Assembly (NCBI GenBank): GCA_911728455.2
Contig: OU452226.1
Coordinates: forward strand, 25,940,974-26,004,973
Direction: 5' to 3'
Length of the DNA stretch: 64,000 nucleotides
Source: Marthasterias glacialis
Lineage: Eukaryota; Echinodermata; Asteroidea; Forcipulatida; Asteriidae
This document shows, in pieces, positions 12,701 to 27,200 of the stretch; the first letter of the stretch is position 1; every line of letters begins with the position of its first letter. Made by a program: the position numbers and the translations under genes. A model generated the notes under the pieces. It was not told where the DNA came from, made no database searches, and saw only the letters and a program-made list of their open reading frames with translations.

Positions 12701-14265
12701 AAAAAAATAAATAAAAATAAGAAATTAAAAAAATGAAAATGTCCCGTTACGCCACTGTCAAACTCATGCCACCTATGCTTCGTGAATAAAATCTGGTGAC
12801 CCACAGCTTGAATGAAATTAGCTGCTCTAAAAATTATTTCTGACTTGCCCTTCTTTTAAAACTGATTTGAATGAATCTATTTTAAAATGGATAAAGTTAA
12901 AAAATCTTACATGCCTCATTTCTTTTTACTGATTTTAAAATATTCCTATTTGTATTTTCAGCTACTAAAAGTGAATATCACAATCTGGCCAAGCGAGGGC
13001 ACTGTTACAATTCACTGATCATCGTAAATGGTTGAACTACTTTTTGTATAACAAATGAGCAAGTACACTATTACTCAACTACAGTTCATTTCATGAAAGG
13101 CTTCAGGAAGTCATTCAAATCATGTCATTTAAAATTAGTTTTGACGAAATATATCAAACAAAACAATAATAACTGTCGAACCTTCAACAAAAATCTATTG
13201 TGTCATTTTCATATCTGTAATCAATGGTTTCACATTGTGTTGAATTATTTTGTTTGAAACTGATTGAAGGCAGTCCTCTCATCTGATGGTGTCTACGTCC
13301 TCATTTCTTCATCAATGACAACAATTCTGCTAGAATCCGTATTGTACATGTACTTTCAAATAAAATTTCCATGAAACATGAGCTTTTTAATACTGCAAAA
13401 AATAACATAACTTTATCTTTTAAGTTTCATCTTTCACAAAATTGTCACTACAAATGAACAACATGAAACTGCGTTGTGTTTGTGGTAGTTCTTAACCTTA
13501 AAAGTCTTTGAGATATTCTAATTATTGACTTGTTGACATGTTGACATGTTGACATGTTCATGGCAGGTGAGATCCAATAAATAATTAGGTTTACCTCCCA
13601 CTCATAGAAATTAATAATCAGATATCAAGCTGTCTCTTCCAGAAAAAAATAAATACAAAAAATCAACTACTTACAGAACACTCCATCAAATGTCAACACA
13701 AGTCTGAAACAAACCCTTCACTATTAGCTACAACAGGCAGTAATAATAACCAGACTAATACAATATTTGTAAGACACACTCCTCTGTAGAACATTCAAGA
13801 GGAAAGCATTGTCAAAGACAGAGAGAATATTGTGTTTTTTCTGGTACTAAAATTCTCTAAGCGAGGGCAGCATACAGGAAATAATTAGCTGTAGACTGAA
13901 CACCTGAAGTCATCCCTTCAAGGCTTGTAATGTATGATACCTGAACTTCTTAATCATCACTTAACTACCCGTAATTTATGGAGATTCACCTTTGACCTTT
14001 TGCCTGGTGTCTACAATGGGTATTTGATGGTGTAACATGAATACCAGCTACCTTCAAAATGATACATAATACTGACCATAAGTGTACTCTGTGCTGTATG
14101 GATGCTAGCATAATGACTCTTCCAATTGAACCAATAGCTCACCAGACTCAGTTGCCATGCATTGAATAACAATCGTCAGCAGAGGGCAGTATTACGTGTA
14201 GGTGGTGACATGGCATATGCCTTCACTGAAGCACACAGCTTCATAGGTCTTCATATAGCATTCAG

Positions 14266-14430
14266 GGGCGGATTGCACCAAGCGGTCTCAAAATGTACTT
14301 AGCCGGCTAACTTGAGATGCACTTAGACAGTCTTTAATTATAGTCCGATTGCAATAGCGCCGTCTATGATTATAGCCGGTCTTTAATCTAAAGCTTGCGG
14401 GGTGCCGGCTAAAAGTGGTCTTTGTCTTGT
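14266..14430. repeat. Degenerate inverted repeat, likely old DNA element
   Basis: Inner arms around acttagccggctaa and tgccggctaaaagtgg face each other; the segment starts ggattgcaccaagcggtct. It is short and decayed; no target duplication was identified. Confidence 0.4.
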
Positions 14431-15134
14431 TTCTGGGGCAGGGGGCAATTTTTTCGATAGCAGTATATAAGCCTTTGGAATCCATAAAGATTGACAAGAT
14501 TATTACTTTTATAACAGTGGATGATGGGTTTGGATTATCGTAGATTCCCTTTTCTTTTTTTGTTTTTTCATTTCTTAATTCTTAGCTTTTCCGCCCAGCT
14601 GATTTAACACCTTCCATGTCACGCAGTAAAATAACTGACACACAAAAACCCTGGTATTCCACAGTGGTGTTTTGTTTAGGAATCTAGAGACCAATCAAAA
14701 TGATTCTCATAATCAATTCTAGATTGAGGAATTATGATTAAATTATTCAAAACCATATCAGCCGTTGAGTCGAAGTTAGTGAAGAGGCTGCATAAAACTT
14801 AGCAACAGGACCCTCTTTAATTGTAAAACCTGATTTCAAATGTCTACTGCAGTGAGAAAATAATTATATGAGCATGCAGTAAGAAAAAATATGAGCGTGT
14901 TAAAAATATGTTGCGATTCTCTCGCATCTTGTACTTCAATCAATGGTTGGATTCAAAACAAAAACAAATCAAAACAAACCAAAAAACAAAGCAGTAAACA
15001 AAACAACAAAGTAACATAAACAACAAACAACATGATCACTGAAGAAAGTTTTATATGGGGAACAAACCAAACATTCCTGCTGGATCGTAGTCTTTCAAAG
15101 ATAACATTTCCTGTGACGCAGAAAATAACAATAA

Positions 15135-15140
15135 TTTATT
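15135..15140 (-). terminator. Candidate RBM19 polyadenylation signal
   Basis: AATAAA on the minus strand, about 50 nt past the RBM19 stop codon. It would give a very short 3'UTR. If the donor near 15173 is used instead, the real end lies further left. Confidence 0.4.
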
Positions 15141-15190
15141 TTTAGATAGAATTCAGAGAATAATCTGACTTACCAAGTTAGCTGGACCCA

Positions 15191-15261
15191 TCAGCTGGTA
15201 CTCATTGTTAACTGAAGATCTTCCATCAATTTAGACTTCTTTAATCTTTTTCTTGGGCCAC
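15191..15261 (-). CDS. RBM19: RBM19 exon 26, C-terminal end
   Basis: Codes the last 23 residues, a basic GPRKRLKKSK followed by LMEDLQLTMSTS, then TGA at 15193-15191. Acceptor TTTTACAG. This tail is shorter than the acidic vertebrate tail. A strong donor (GTAAGT, G at 15173) lies 16-18 nt after the stop, so a 3'UTR intron is possible. Confidence 0.85.
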
Positions 15262-18200
15262 CTGTAAAATCAAAATGGATGGCGTATCATTTGGTTTTGT
15301 TTTTACATTCCTCAAGACCGTCCAATTTAAATAAAAAATATCAAGATTTAACTGCAATTCTTTTTAATATCTTACCTTCACTGAAGTTCTCTGCTGTCTT
15401 TTTGCGGAGGTCTTCCACTGTCTCCTCAGTCTCCGCCCATTCTAAGACGAGCCGACGCCCATACAGATGGCTGCTATGACACAGGGCATCAAACGCCCTC
15501 TGTTGGTCAAAAAAATATAAACTAGTCTATAAAAAATAGTACAGGAAAAACAGTCTGTTTTCAATTAAAAATATAAATGTAATATAAACATAAATATTGA
15601 TAAAAAAATGTGTTTTAAAGACATGCTAGAGCATTTCCACATAATTAAGTAATCTGAAAACACCTTATGTAATCTGCATAAATTGTAGATGAAATTATTC
15701 TTATCTTTGAGTATCAAACTTCACTTAAAATGGCTTCCAAGGCAAGATAAAAATATATTAATACCATTCACAAAGAAATGGTGACCACTGTGTCATTGTT
15801 CTGTTTTTTTTTTAACAAAACATTCTTCTGATGTTACCTCACATCTTTTAATCAGACCTATATCTGAAAACAAGTAATATTTCCCTGTACCTTGGCGTCT
15901 TGTTTGCTGAGAAAGTCTACAAAGCCGAAACCTCGATGTGACCCAGTACCAGTCATCTTCTTGGGCAGTCTGACTGATTTAATCTCACCAAAGGTGCTGC
16001 AAAGTTCATGAAACATTAATTAATAAATGTCAAATTACAAGACTGATACTTTTCTTCTTGTAAGACCAAGGCGCACCCAAATGTAGTGCCAAGAAAGTCT
16101 CCCATTTCACCCATTGCCTCTCCTGAACTATCAGGTTTTGAACCAATCCAACATTGGTCTTTCTTTTTACTCAACAAAAGGCTAGCCAAATAAAGGTTGA
16201 AATTTGACAATCTTAAAACTACCATACTGTTCTCCCTTAATGGTAAGCAAATTTTCGTGCTAACTATAGCAGAAAAATTTGCTAAAGCATAAGCGTATTT
16301 CACAGGTTAGCAAGAAAATTAGGTGGCCAGCTTGCGCGTTCACCAAGGATTTGCATTGTTACATCATTCATTTTCCTACAGTAAGCGCCGGAAGGTTAGC
16401 ATGCCATTTCCTGTTCTTCCGGTTAGCAGCGCTATGAAATGGACATCACACAGTAAGCACAAAATCGGCCGCTAAGCAGCTCTATGAAATTGGGCCTGCT
16501 TGCACCAAATGGTCGATAGACTTGAACAACATATAATTCCACACAAACTTCATTTCATTTTAGTTAATCTAGCGTGTTCGTTGTTTGTTTGTTACTTGTT
16601 TTGTTCATACCTGTATGTCCCTTGTCCGTTTGTCTTGTCTCTGTCTGTCTACAGGCTGATTTCTACAAGCCTCAGCTTCTCTAATCAGCCTCCATACTGA
16701 TCCTTTGTGTTAACTGTTACAGCCTTTTTGTTAAATTTTTGCTACCCGTTATCACATTGTATAGATTTTTGTAATGCTTTGTTTTGACAGTATGGAAATA
16801 AATGTGAGTTGAATTGATTTGAATTGAAAATGTCAAAGTAAAGGTCATGTCCTGAATTTACATATTTTCCCAATGTTTACCATCTTAATACAGTACCTAC
16901 TTTTAAAACCAGACATATGCAACTTTTTATTCGGAAAAAAGGAAATGGCCAAACACCATTTCAGTTTTCTATAGTACTGTTTTCTTAAAAAATATGAATA
17001 AATAACCTGATCTGCTGAAAAGTTGGATGCCTTGAAAACAAAACCAAATTTTGATTTTGTATTATTTTCCCGCAAGTATTCACAGGAAAACTTGCGTCAA
17101 AATATCAACAATATTAGCAGTGTGTGGCGATGATATACAGAAATAAATTATCTCCAACAACAGAAACCTTAACAATGAGAATACATAATGGATAAACAAC
17201 CCAACTTAACATAATAACATTCTTATTTGTCAATTGTCATAATTTCCAATAAATATCTGACACATGAACATTTCATCCCCTCCCTAAACCCTAGCTCTCT
17301 CCAACTTACCCGAATAGTTCATGTACTTCACGCTTAGTGGCTTCAAATGGAATGTTCCTGATCAGGATCTTACTTGACTTCTGCTTCAGGTTCCCCTCTG
17401 CCTTCTTGGAAGATGCTTTATTGGACCTTAAGAAACAAACCAATCCATTGACCATAATCCTAACAAGATGGTACAGCAGTGCATTTCATTCAAGCTATTC
17501 TATTTTCTATGAGAATAATTCTGAAACTTCTAGGTGATACATGGAGAAGACTGATAACTTTTGTCTTTAGAACACTCCATGAAAAGTACCAAAACATTTT
17601 GATATAATGTGGGGTATTTCTTTCCTTTTTACCCCTGGTGACTGGTCAACAATTTTTCAAATAATGTGAGGCTGAGGAACAAAATCAGAACATACTCCAG
17701 GACTGTTGGAACCAATATATAAAAGTAACTTACTGTATGGCTGCCCTGTGTGATAGCTTGAGTTCTAGACTATGTTCATCTAGATTACAATGTTGTAACT
17801 CCTTCAACGCTTTCTGAGCTGACTTCTTCTTCTTGTATTCCACAAAACCATATCCCATGGACAACATCGATCCTGGAGAACAAAATTCCTCAAAATATTA
17901 GTCTTGTTCACCTTTTCCATTTTCCAAGTTGCAGTATTAAGTGTTTTTATCAGAATTGTTGTTATTGTGCTGCAATGATGTTCCTGTTCCTGCAAACAAC
18001 TAACCAAGTTTTAGGCCTATTTTTGAATGGCTTTCACATTTTTAAGATCATACAATAATTTAAACAAACCTTTGCTCGACCACGTTTAAAGATAACTCCT
18101 TGTTGTAACCAAGTAAATCTACTTTGACTCGTCCTTAAGATTATCAAACAGACTCAAGGGAAAAAGCAAGAGGTTGATTTACCTTTATGTTTAGGGTCCT

Positions 18201-21200
18201 TCTTGCGTGAAATTGTCACATTTTTCAAATGTCCACATTGTGAAAACAACTGCAATCAAAATAGTTCAAGATTTAAACCCCAGCTCAACATTGGTGAGAA
18301 AGAAAAACACACATGTTCACAGATTTACATATACATTATAAAGATAATGATGGTAGAAAACTTTCCTTGAAATATTTTTACCTGAAGTGTTATCGTTTTT
18401 AATTACTAAATAAAAAAAGATCCAAAATTAGTTTTCGTCTCATGTGAGACCAAAACTCTAAGAAAGCAGACAAAATGCTGAATTTTCTCGTACAAAATTT
18501 TCTCGCAAATGAAACAGCAAAATGAGCTGAAATTTTCACAGGTTGGTTTATTACACGTATCTTGATTTGTGCAAAGAATGGAAGCATTTACAGACACTCT
18601 ACTGATGTTGAGCTGGGGCTTAAAAACAAACCAACGATGTGAAAATTTACAAATGACTACACATTCAATTGTATGGGACTGATGAGGAGCTGTTAAGTGC
18701 AAGAAATGTCTCTGAAAAAAAGAAGTCCTTTGATGAAATAATTTATTTTCTGCTCAATTTACCAGTAAACAATTTCATGCTCATTCATGTAAAGAACAGT
18801 TTGAGGTCTAGATGTATTTTGATGCAAAACTGGACGTCTCCATTATGACAAAAATTGATCCATTATCTCAACATAACTTGAGAAGTAACATTTTTCCCCC
18901 AAATAATTCTAAATTGGCAGAGAGACCAAATCTTTCACTTTTGCCTGAGATACTATGACCATAAACTCTACCTTTTTCAGAGAATCTTCTGTTGTGTCAA
19001 AGTTGAGATTCTTAACAAAGATGGTTGTCTCTGGTTCAGTTTCTTCCTCGTCAACGTCTTCTGTTTCTAAAGAGAAGATAATAAAACAGAAGTATTGTGT
19101 TTAAATTGAAATCAGAAGAACAAGCCCTCAACGAGCTCAACTCTCAAATTCTTCAAAGCTATCCCACTAGTTGTGACTGCTGGGCCTGTTATCATGCATG
19201 GACAATCAACATATTTGGGTAGTTCCTGTTTAAAATCCCAATGAGTTTAATTGAATCAATCAATTTGAACCATTATTACATTAAAGAGTAACCTAAAATT
19301 AGTTGAAATGAATTAAAAAGGAAATATTAAAATTGTACATGTGCAGAAACAGTTTTGGTTTTCTGCAATACTTGTAGTTTTCCAAAATGCACCAATACAG
19401 GGGTAAAATCATATCACATGATCATAAAGGATATTTGTAATGTAAAACTTTTGACCTAATTTATGGCATTCTAACAATATAGGGATCTTATTTAACATAA
19501 ACAGTATTAGAGTCTTACTACTTTTTTTCTCTGACAAATCTGCATCTTCTGTCCTCTCTTCCTGTGTTTGTTCATCACTGTGTTCATCACTGTGTTTGTC
19601 ACCGTGTTTGTCACTGGGTTTGACATCTGTGGTGGATTCTTTCACGCCATCTGCATTGAAGACGTTCATCGGTGCCCACTCAAGATAAAGTGGAACATGA
19701 TGAAACTGAAATGATAAAACAATTCCACAATTACAACTTCTCATTTGTTATGATGGTTTCAAACTTTCCATGGTGGGAAAACACTCTTGGTGTCTGATAC
19801 CCAATAACAAAAATTGTTAATGGTCCCTAGCAGAGTCTTTCTCAAAGGCTAAATGCTTTTAGCCTTTGAGAAAGACTCTGCTTAGGTCAAAACGTGAGGC
19901 CATTAACATTTTTTTGCAAATTACCGCATGTGACAAGGCCATTATCCCAAATGGAACATTTACATATTTCAGTCTAAAAATCCCACAGAGGGACATCTAA
20001 CCAATAAGGATGGTCTAACAAACGCTGGTTACTAGAGCGGACATGTTCTGAAACAGAGTTTTACTTCAAGCTATTCAGCATAGCCTGCTTCAGCAAGCAT
20101 TGATTTGTTTTCTTACTGTAGACAGTATCAACACAATTTGGAACTCAGACCAGCCGCCTCCCTCCTTAAAAATAGGACAAACAAAAAGACAAACCTTTGT
20201 ATATGCGAGTTGAAAGAAAGCACTTCTTGCTTCAGTAGGTTCGATGAACTCTATGATAGCAGTCACACCAGCAGGAGGCAAGAGAACACGTCCTAAACTT
20301 CCATACTGTACAAATAAGTCTCTTAGCTCAGTGGCTTGAGAAGCTGCAGGGAGGTTCTTTACAAGCATTACTGTTTTACTTCTAGCACCAGATGCCTAAA
20401 GAAATGTCAGGAAATCATCATTCATTGATTCCTAGAGTGTCTCAAATGATCCCCATTTAAGTTAACCTTTCATTATCTCCATCAAATACGGGTCGGATAT
20501 TTTGTTCTTTTAATAATAATTAATAGTTTACATTTATAATGCGCCATGTCTGTCATAAATGACACTCCTGGCGCCGAATTATCTGGTGGAGATTGTTACG
20601 AATGATTTTATGAGACGAAGCAACCATAATACAACACTTTGAAAGGGATACAAGGTGAGGTGGTGCATATTGCTGCCAGACCATGCCAGAAACACCGGGG
20701 CAAACCCCTTTTCTTTAGGATAAGTGTACTGGGTTCTTTTATGTGCATTACACAACACACGGGACCAACGGCTTTACGTCCCATCCGAAAGACGAAGCAA
20801 TAATGGCTAATTGTCTTGCTTAAGGACACAAGTGTCACGACCGTGACTCGAACCCACACTCTGCTGATCAGAAACACCAGAGCTTGAGTCCGGTGTTCTT
20901 AACCGCTCAGCCACGAGGGCAAGAATTTAATCTGATGATTGGAAAGAAATTATGTCAAAAATGTCTTGGGAAACTCCTGCTAGATTCACTTCCATCGCAA
21001 GTTTAATACATAACTCATGCTAGCTATTTCTGTATGCAGTCATATAACATTTTGCATCTCAAGAATAATCCTACAAAGCCACTGTGCTGAATATCAGACT
21101 GTCACACACATGCAGAAGTGCGTACATTCTATTGGGTAGAGAGCTACAACAGGTGTTTTCTCATGTAATTAATATGACCTGTTTTGTTAGCTGTCCCCTA

Positions 21201-24200
21201 TTCAGGATTCAACTCAGGGGCCACTTTCATGGCACTGCCTACGAAGGAATTCTACGCTTATTGCCCATAGAATCACATGCTTTACAAGGAGCCGTAAGCG
21301 CAACATTCTGTGGTAAGCGCAACATTCTGTGGTAAGCGCAACATTCTGTGGTAAACGCAACATTCTGTGGTAAGCGCAACATTCTGCGGTAAGCGCAACA
21401 TTCTGTGGTAAGCGCAACATTCGGTGGTAAGCGCAACATTCTGTGGTAAGCAGTGCAATGCAATTGGGCTCTGGGATTTTGTTCACATATACAACCCTGT
21501 GTGTATTGAATTGATGTCCATCTTCCTCAGGGTTAGCTCCTCTGGCCCCTGGCATCATCTCTATTAATCCCACAGCCACAAACTACACATATCCAGACAG
21601 GCCCTGAGCGGGACTTTCTGGCAGTTTTTTTCAGAATCCATGAAACAATTCCTTTTCAAGATTCTCAAAGGTTTACAGTAGAACTACAAAACTGAAAAGT
21701 TCAATACCTGACTGAATGAGTTTAAGGCTACTCCATTATCCAGGAGGAACTGTCTCGTCTCAGCAACAATCTGAGTCTCTCCAAGAGCCATTCTGACGGC
21801 TAAACTCCGACTCGTCTCCTAAGAAATAAGACAAATAGATACTTGCTAATGAGTACATCATGTAAGAATGCAAAACCTACTAGTGACTCACTACTTGCTT
21901 ATGAGTACATCATGTAGGAATGCAAAACCTAGTTGTGACTCAGGGTTTTACCTTCTGAAAAACACCAGGGTTACATGAAGTCAACCGGCAAATTTTTGCT
22001 TGTTTAATGTTGCATTTCTCCTTATGGTCTTACACTATTGATACACACCTGTTCATAACAATAATTAATAATTTGGGAGACTAATCATCCTTACTCGCAG
22101 CTGAGAAGCTGAATTGCAAAGGGCATGGCTACAAGGTGTTTAAGTCGCAGGCATGTAAGGGTGCCTTTGACAGGCAACCATTTTAAACTATCATTATATG
22201 ACAACGAAGCCTTTCAAAGAACTGCTCCCCCTAGGTCCAAAGTCTCAAGAAAATCCTTTGATATCTTAGTCTATAGGAGTCGTCATCACCACTTACCGCA
22301 TCAAGAACTTGACTTTTAGTTGTTTGATACTTCTGTGCAATAGCTTCAGCTACAGCATCAGTACCAATGAAGAGAGAATTCCAGTTGTGAGAACTTGAAT
22401 AAAAATAATTGAAGAAGAAAAAGGAAGTGAGATCTACAGGTATAAGAAATGACAGAACTTATAATCTGAAGCATTAGAGTTTTATCTGTTTAAGGGCAGG
22501 TAAACCGTTGGTTCCGGTTCTGAGAAGATGCAAAACTGCTTACAATCTGGTTCTGAGAAGGTTTCATTCTTTCTAACACTCTGGTTCTGAGAAGTTTTCA
22601 TGCTTTCTAACACTCTGGTTCTGAGAAGGTTTCATTCTTTCTAACACTCTGGTTTTGAGGTTTCGTTCTCTCTAAGACTCTCTTTAACAAATGTTCTATC
22701 ATGAACCAAGAAAGGAAAAGGAAAACAAGCAGAGTTTGCTGGATGAATATCTTGAGCATGCCTCTAATTGTCTGTATTCCTTACAAGATGGCACTAATTT
22801 ACATTGTTCCATAACTATTGATGATTATCAAGCTATTATTTTTCTGACAGCAATCTCTTTGCCCTTTTCCCCTCTGTTGGTTTTTAATGATCCATTTCAA
22901 GGTTAAAACGTGCATAAACCAACATTTTTAAAAGGACTCCTAAATTTATCATTTTGATCTTTGGATACCTGTTTATTCCTTTAGAGTAATATAGTATATC
23001 TTCCCTTAACCACTCTCAAGAAATTCTAGTCCTTATGAACTCTCAGGAACTTCTTGTCCTTAGGAACTCTCAAGCCTTCTTTTCCTTAAAGACATTAGAT
23101 TAAGCAATACCTTCCGCTACGAGCCTTATCTTTAGATTTCTTCTTATTCTTAAAAGATGATCCCTCTCTCTGTTCTCCTTCATCCTCTGGGCTTTTCTTT
23201 TCCTTCCCAGGTAATATATGAAGCAGTCGTCCCTAGAAATAGAAAAAAGATGAACACTGATCCATTAAGATACACCTGGTGATGTCTTGACCAATCAGTC
23301 ACACTATCCATGAATGTAGATGTGATGGTTGCTGCTTCATCATGAAGAACAATAATCAAGAGGCTCTTGTGAAGGAGGCGAGAGGTTTTCATGAACTATC
23401 TTGTTATACTGCGACTACAGAGTGACTATAACAATGTTTTCTGTGAAAAATAATTATCATGTGTTGTTGACAAGTCTTCCAAAAGGTCTTGCTTTGAAAT
23501 TAATTTCACGATTTTATAAATGGTCATGATTTTTTATTGAAACTTGTGGATCTTTCTCTACAGAATAATGAAACCACTGACAAAAAGGATTCAAGTAACA
23601 TTTCTACGCATGTCAAAACTCAATTTTACAATAATTAGTTTATGGATAACAATGTAACAATCATGTAAAAGTTGCCTCATTCCTCCCAGAAGAGATTACT
23701 TTTATAAAACTACTCTTTACTTCCTACATCGGATAAAACTTGAAATCCTACAGATCTCATTTGATAGAGTCTTGTATACCTGAAACGTGGTTCCATCCAG
23801 CTCTGTAAATGCTTTGACAGCGTGTTCTGGCATCATGAAAGTTATAAACGCAAAGCCTTTGATCTTCTTGGTAAAAGAGTCAATTGGGAGATTGACTTCA
23901 GTCAGAGGTCCTACAATGGAGGAGAGAAAGGCTAAGGTTCAATGATCTTGACACAGATTAGGGTTTTATGCTGATAAACTTCTTACTTATCCAACTAAAT
24001 CTCATCCACAACATGTGTTTAACTGCATATTTTTAAATGTTCTTTTGCGTAGTTATCCAACAAGGTGAAATAGACTATTTAAAGAAAATGAATCCAGTGA
24101 AATACACCAATCTATCTCAAAACGAGATTACAAATGTCAAGCAAAGGGCAAACACAAAGTTTCTGGACATAGAATCTGAGGGGGTTGGGTTATTGAAACT

Positions 24201-27200
24201 CAGGGAAACTTAGGACGGCATGGGCGGCGTGTACGTAAAGCACTCGCCTTTCACTAATGTGGCCCTGGTTCCATTCTGGGCTTGGGTCATATGTGAGTAG
24301 AGCTGTGTGTTAGTTCTTTTCTGTGCCTCAAGGGTTTTTCTTTCGGCCATCAGGTTTTCCTCCCTCCGGAAAAAAACAAACATTTTTGATCTCAGGCTGT
24401 GCTCCGTGGTCATATGGGTTGATGTGGCTGGCTGCCAAAGGCACCCTTGAATGCCTGCTGCTCGAACACGTGTAGCCGTGTCCTTCGCAAATCAGCTTCT
24501 CAGCTGGCAGTAAGGATGATTAGTCTCCCAAATTATCATTATTATTATTATTATTATTATTATCGTTATTATCGTTATTATTATTATTATAAACTCAACA
24601 AATAAACTAATGTACCATATTGACTGAAGAGCTGTTCTAATTCCTCTTCATGACAAATATACGGCAGATTTCTCACAAAAAGTCTTCCAGTCTGGAGATA
24701 CAAAGGAACAAAATGAGTCTAAATATCTTCTACATGAAGACTGAACTAAGATTAACAAATATATAATAAATATACCACTATATCATAGTGTAGATATCTG
24801 CCCAACAACATTTATTGTGCCAGAATTCATCCTCAGTGAAATCACAGCATTTAAAATGAAAAAGTGTTATTGTTGTCTAGTTTTCAACATAAATATACAA
24901 CTTGACGAAAACTGTTAAAGTGTTACTCTCTACTTGGAAGGTTGGAAAGCATTGTATACACACAACCTGGAGTTCTGTAAGGTACAATAGTAGGGTTATT
25001 TGACTATTCTACTCACCTCTCCAATAGGCTCATCTGTTTTTTCTAGCTCAGCGGCCTGATAATTAAAATTATAATAAAAGAGAACAATATATAAAAGCAA
25101 CAATATCTGCCACTTTACAGGGCGCCTGAGATCTTCTTGTCAAAAATGCAGTTTTTATTAGATGAAATTCCTACATGATAAATCCCATAGTTAAAGCACC
25201 TTGACAGTGTTTAGCGCCAGGAACACTGGGGCAAAACCATTTCTCTTTCACATAAAGGACAAATCAAATTTGGTCAATAATAAATACCTTAAATGAGATT
25301 TGAAGGTTTGCATGGTGGAGAGACAATAAGGAGGAACTTGAGGTGACACCATGTAACAACTCTTTTGTAGAGGTGGTGGCTCTGAGAAGAACCCAAGCAC
25401 CCCCCCCCCCCCGACCTAGGGTCATCTATACCCGAAGTCACCTTAGTTAGTTAAGCCCTAGTCTCCTCACCAACCACCCTCCTACCAGCTCCAGTATTCA
25501 AGCCCTACTGTCACACCCCAGTGGACAGACACACCACTGCCCCCACTCATGGGATTCTCCGCCACACAGCTCCAGCTTCCTGCCTTCACAGTCCAGCGCT
25601 ACAAGCCTCACCAAGCCACTCATGGTCCAACGCACTCACACACATAAGCAGCAGAACCAGCAGTATCCGACGGTCTCCTGATGAAGGACAGAGCATACTG
25701 GTCGAAACGTTGAAAAAAACCATTGACTCTTCTCAAAGCCACCACCTCTACAAAAGAGTTGTTACATGGTGTCACCGCAAGTTCCTCCTTTTAATAAATA
25801 CCTTGTTCAAGGAAATACATGTAATGTCTGACCAGGCTTGGATTTGAATTTCATTCTGACAACACATGATCCTCTTGTGGGTGTAGTTGGTGGTGGGGTG
25901 AGGGGGAGGGGTAAGGTTTTATTGACTAACCTGCTTGGCCCATGGTGCTTCACGGCCACTGGTACCCTGCTGTCCTTCCTTAACCCAGTTGTCTCTGAAG
26001 AGTTCAATGTAGCGTTTACCTATGAAGTTGTCAATTAAGATTGAAATGTGAGATCGTTACAATGTTGATATGGTTTGCCTTGTGAATCTAGGATATACAA
26101 ACTTACAAACTGACAGTTTAATCATGAATGAAACAAAGTTTGGCATTTAACTTTTGAACAGTTTAACTTCCAATAAAACTATCACATTCTATTTCAAGTT
26201 GCATATTTCAGTTTCCCACGAGCCCTACACCATGGGTCCTATCACTAGAATGCTCCTCTTGTCTGTGGAGTTTTGAAACATAGGTATCGATGAAAATGTT
26301 TCATTTCTTCTTTTTAATTTGTCCACATGATTTTTCCCATCCAAGTTATTTATTTTCTTACCCATGTAGTTTCTGTTTTTCTTTAATGCCTTGTTAAGAT
26401 CCATCTCAGAGAACAACTCCACAAAAGCCATACCTGGAATTCAATAAGAGTTCAGTTATAGACAACAACAAACAGAAATAACAAATGAGTTTTCACTCAA
26501 TAAAAGAAAGGTCAAACTTTTAAAATGTTTTGTTGTTGTAAATACAACATTAGTTCTCAAATGTGTTACTAACATTCTTGATATTAGTTCATGTTTTAGG
26601 AATATTCGTTATTTGACTATAATTAAAAATGAATATTCGTTTCTGAATATTAATTTATACCATTCCTATAAACAGCTATTTTGAAGTACTACATATTAAT
26701 TACCAAAGATTCTGCATAAATTATACTAACATTTGCATAATTACAACCCACCTGTTCTTTGTTTCTTTTCATTTAGGGGAATTCGGATGGCTTTGATTGG
26801 CACTGGCGAGAAGAAAGTCTTGATGTCATTCTGAAACAAAAAAAACCCAACTCATCAACAGAAGGAATTTACTATCAAGGTTTCCCCAGTGCTAATTTGA
26901 CAGGTGCATGCAAGGTTTGAAGAAATACAAAACATAATATAGATTATAAAAACACACAAAAGGGTTGTGTATTTTTTCTTGAACCAAATACCAAACTGGC
27001 AACAACTTCTATATGAGTCTTGTTTATACTTGGAGAACCTAATACCACCGGTGTGGAATAGTCTTCAGTAACTTGACTTGAATTCAGTATTTCTTTATTG
27101 ACTTTGGACCGAATTTGACTGAATCAACTTCAAATTTACTTAAGACTTAATATCTCATTAAACTATCTTCTTAATGTTTGGAAATAATAATTGGTTGTTA

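Larger units (their letters stand above)
11527..15134. other. Non-coding DNA left of RBM19
   Basis: Holds a possible hAT-like end (12745-12757), poly-C runs near 12571 and 12640, an AAT microsatellite (12654-12700) and a short inverted repeat at 14266-14430. No exon is supported. Confidence 0.5.

Noticed and set aside
12359..12757. Second complete hAT element (cagtgg left, ccactg right)
   Set aside because: The right end resembles hAT ends, but the left match is poor and the flanks show no 8-bp duplication.
21214..21579. Repetitive 121-residue minus-strand ORF with CAYHRMLRLPQNVAL units
   Set aside because: It is only the translation of the 19-bp tandem array in an RBM19 intron.
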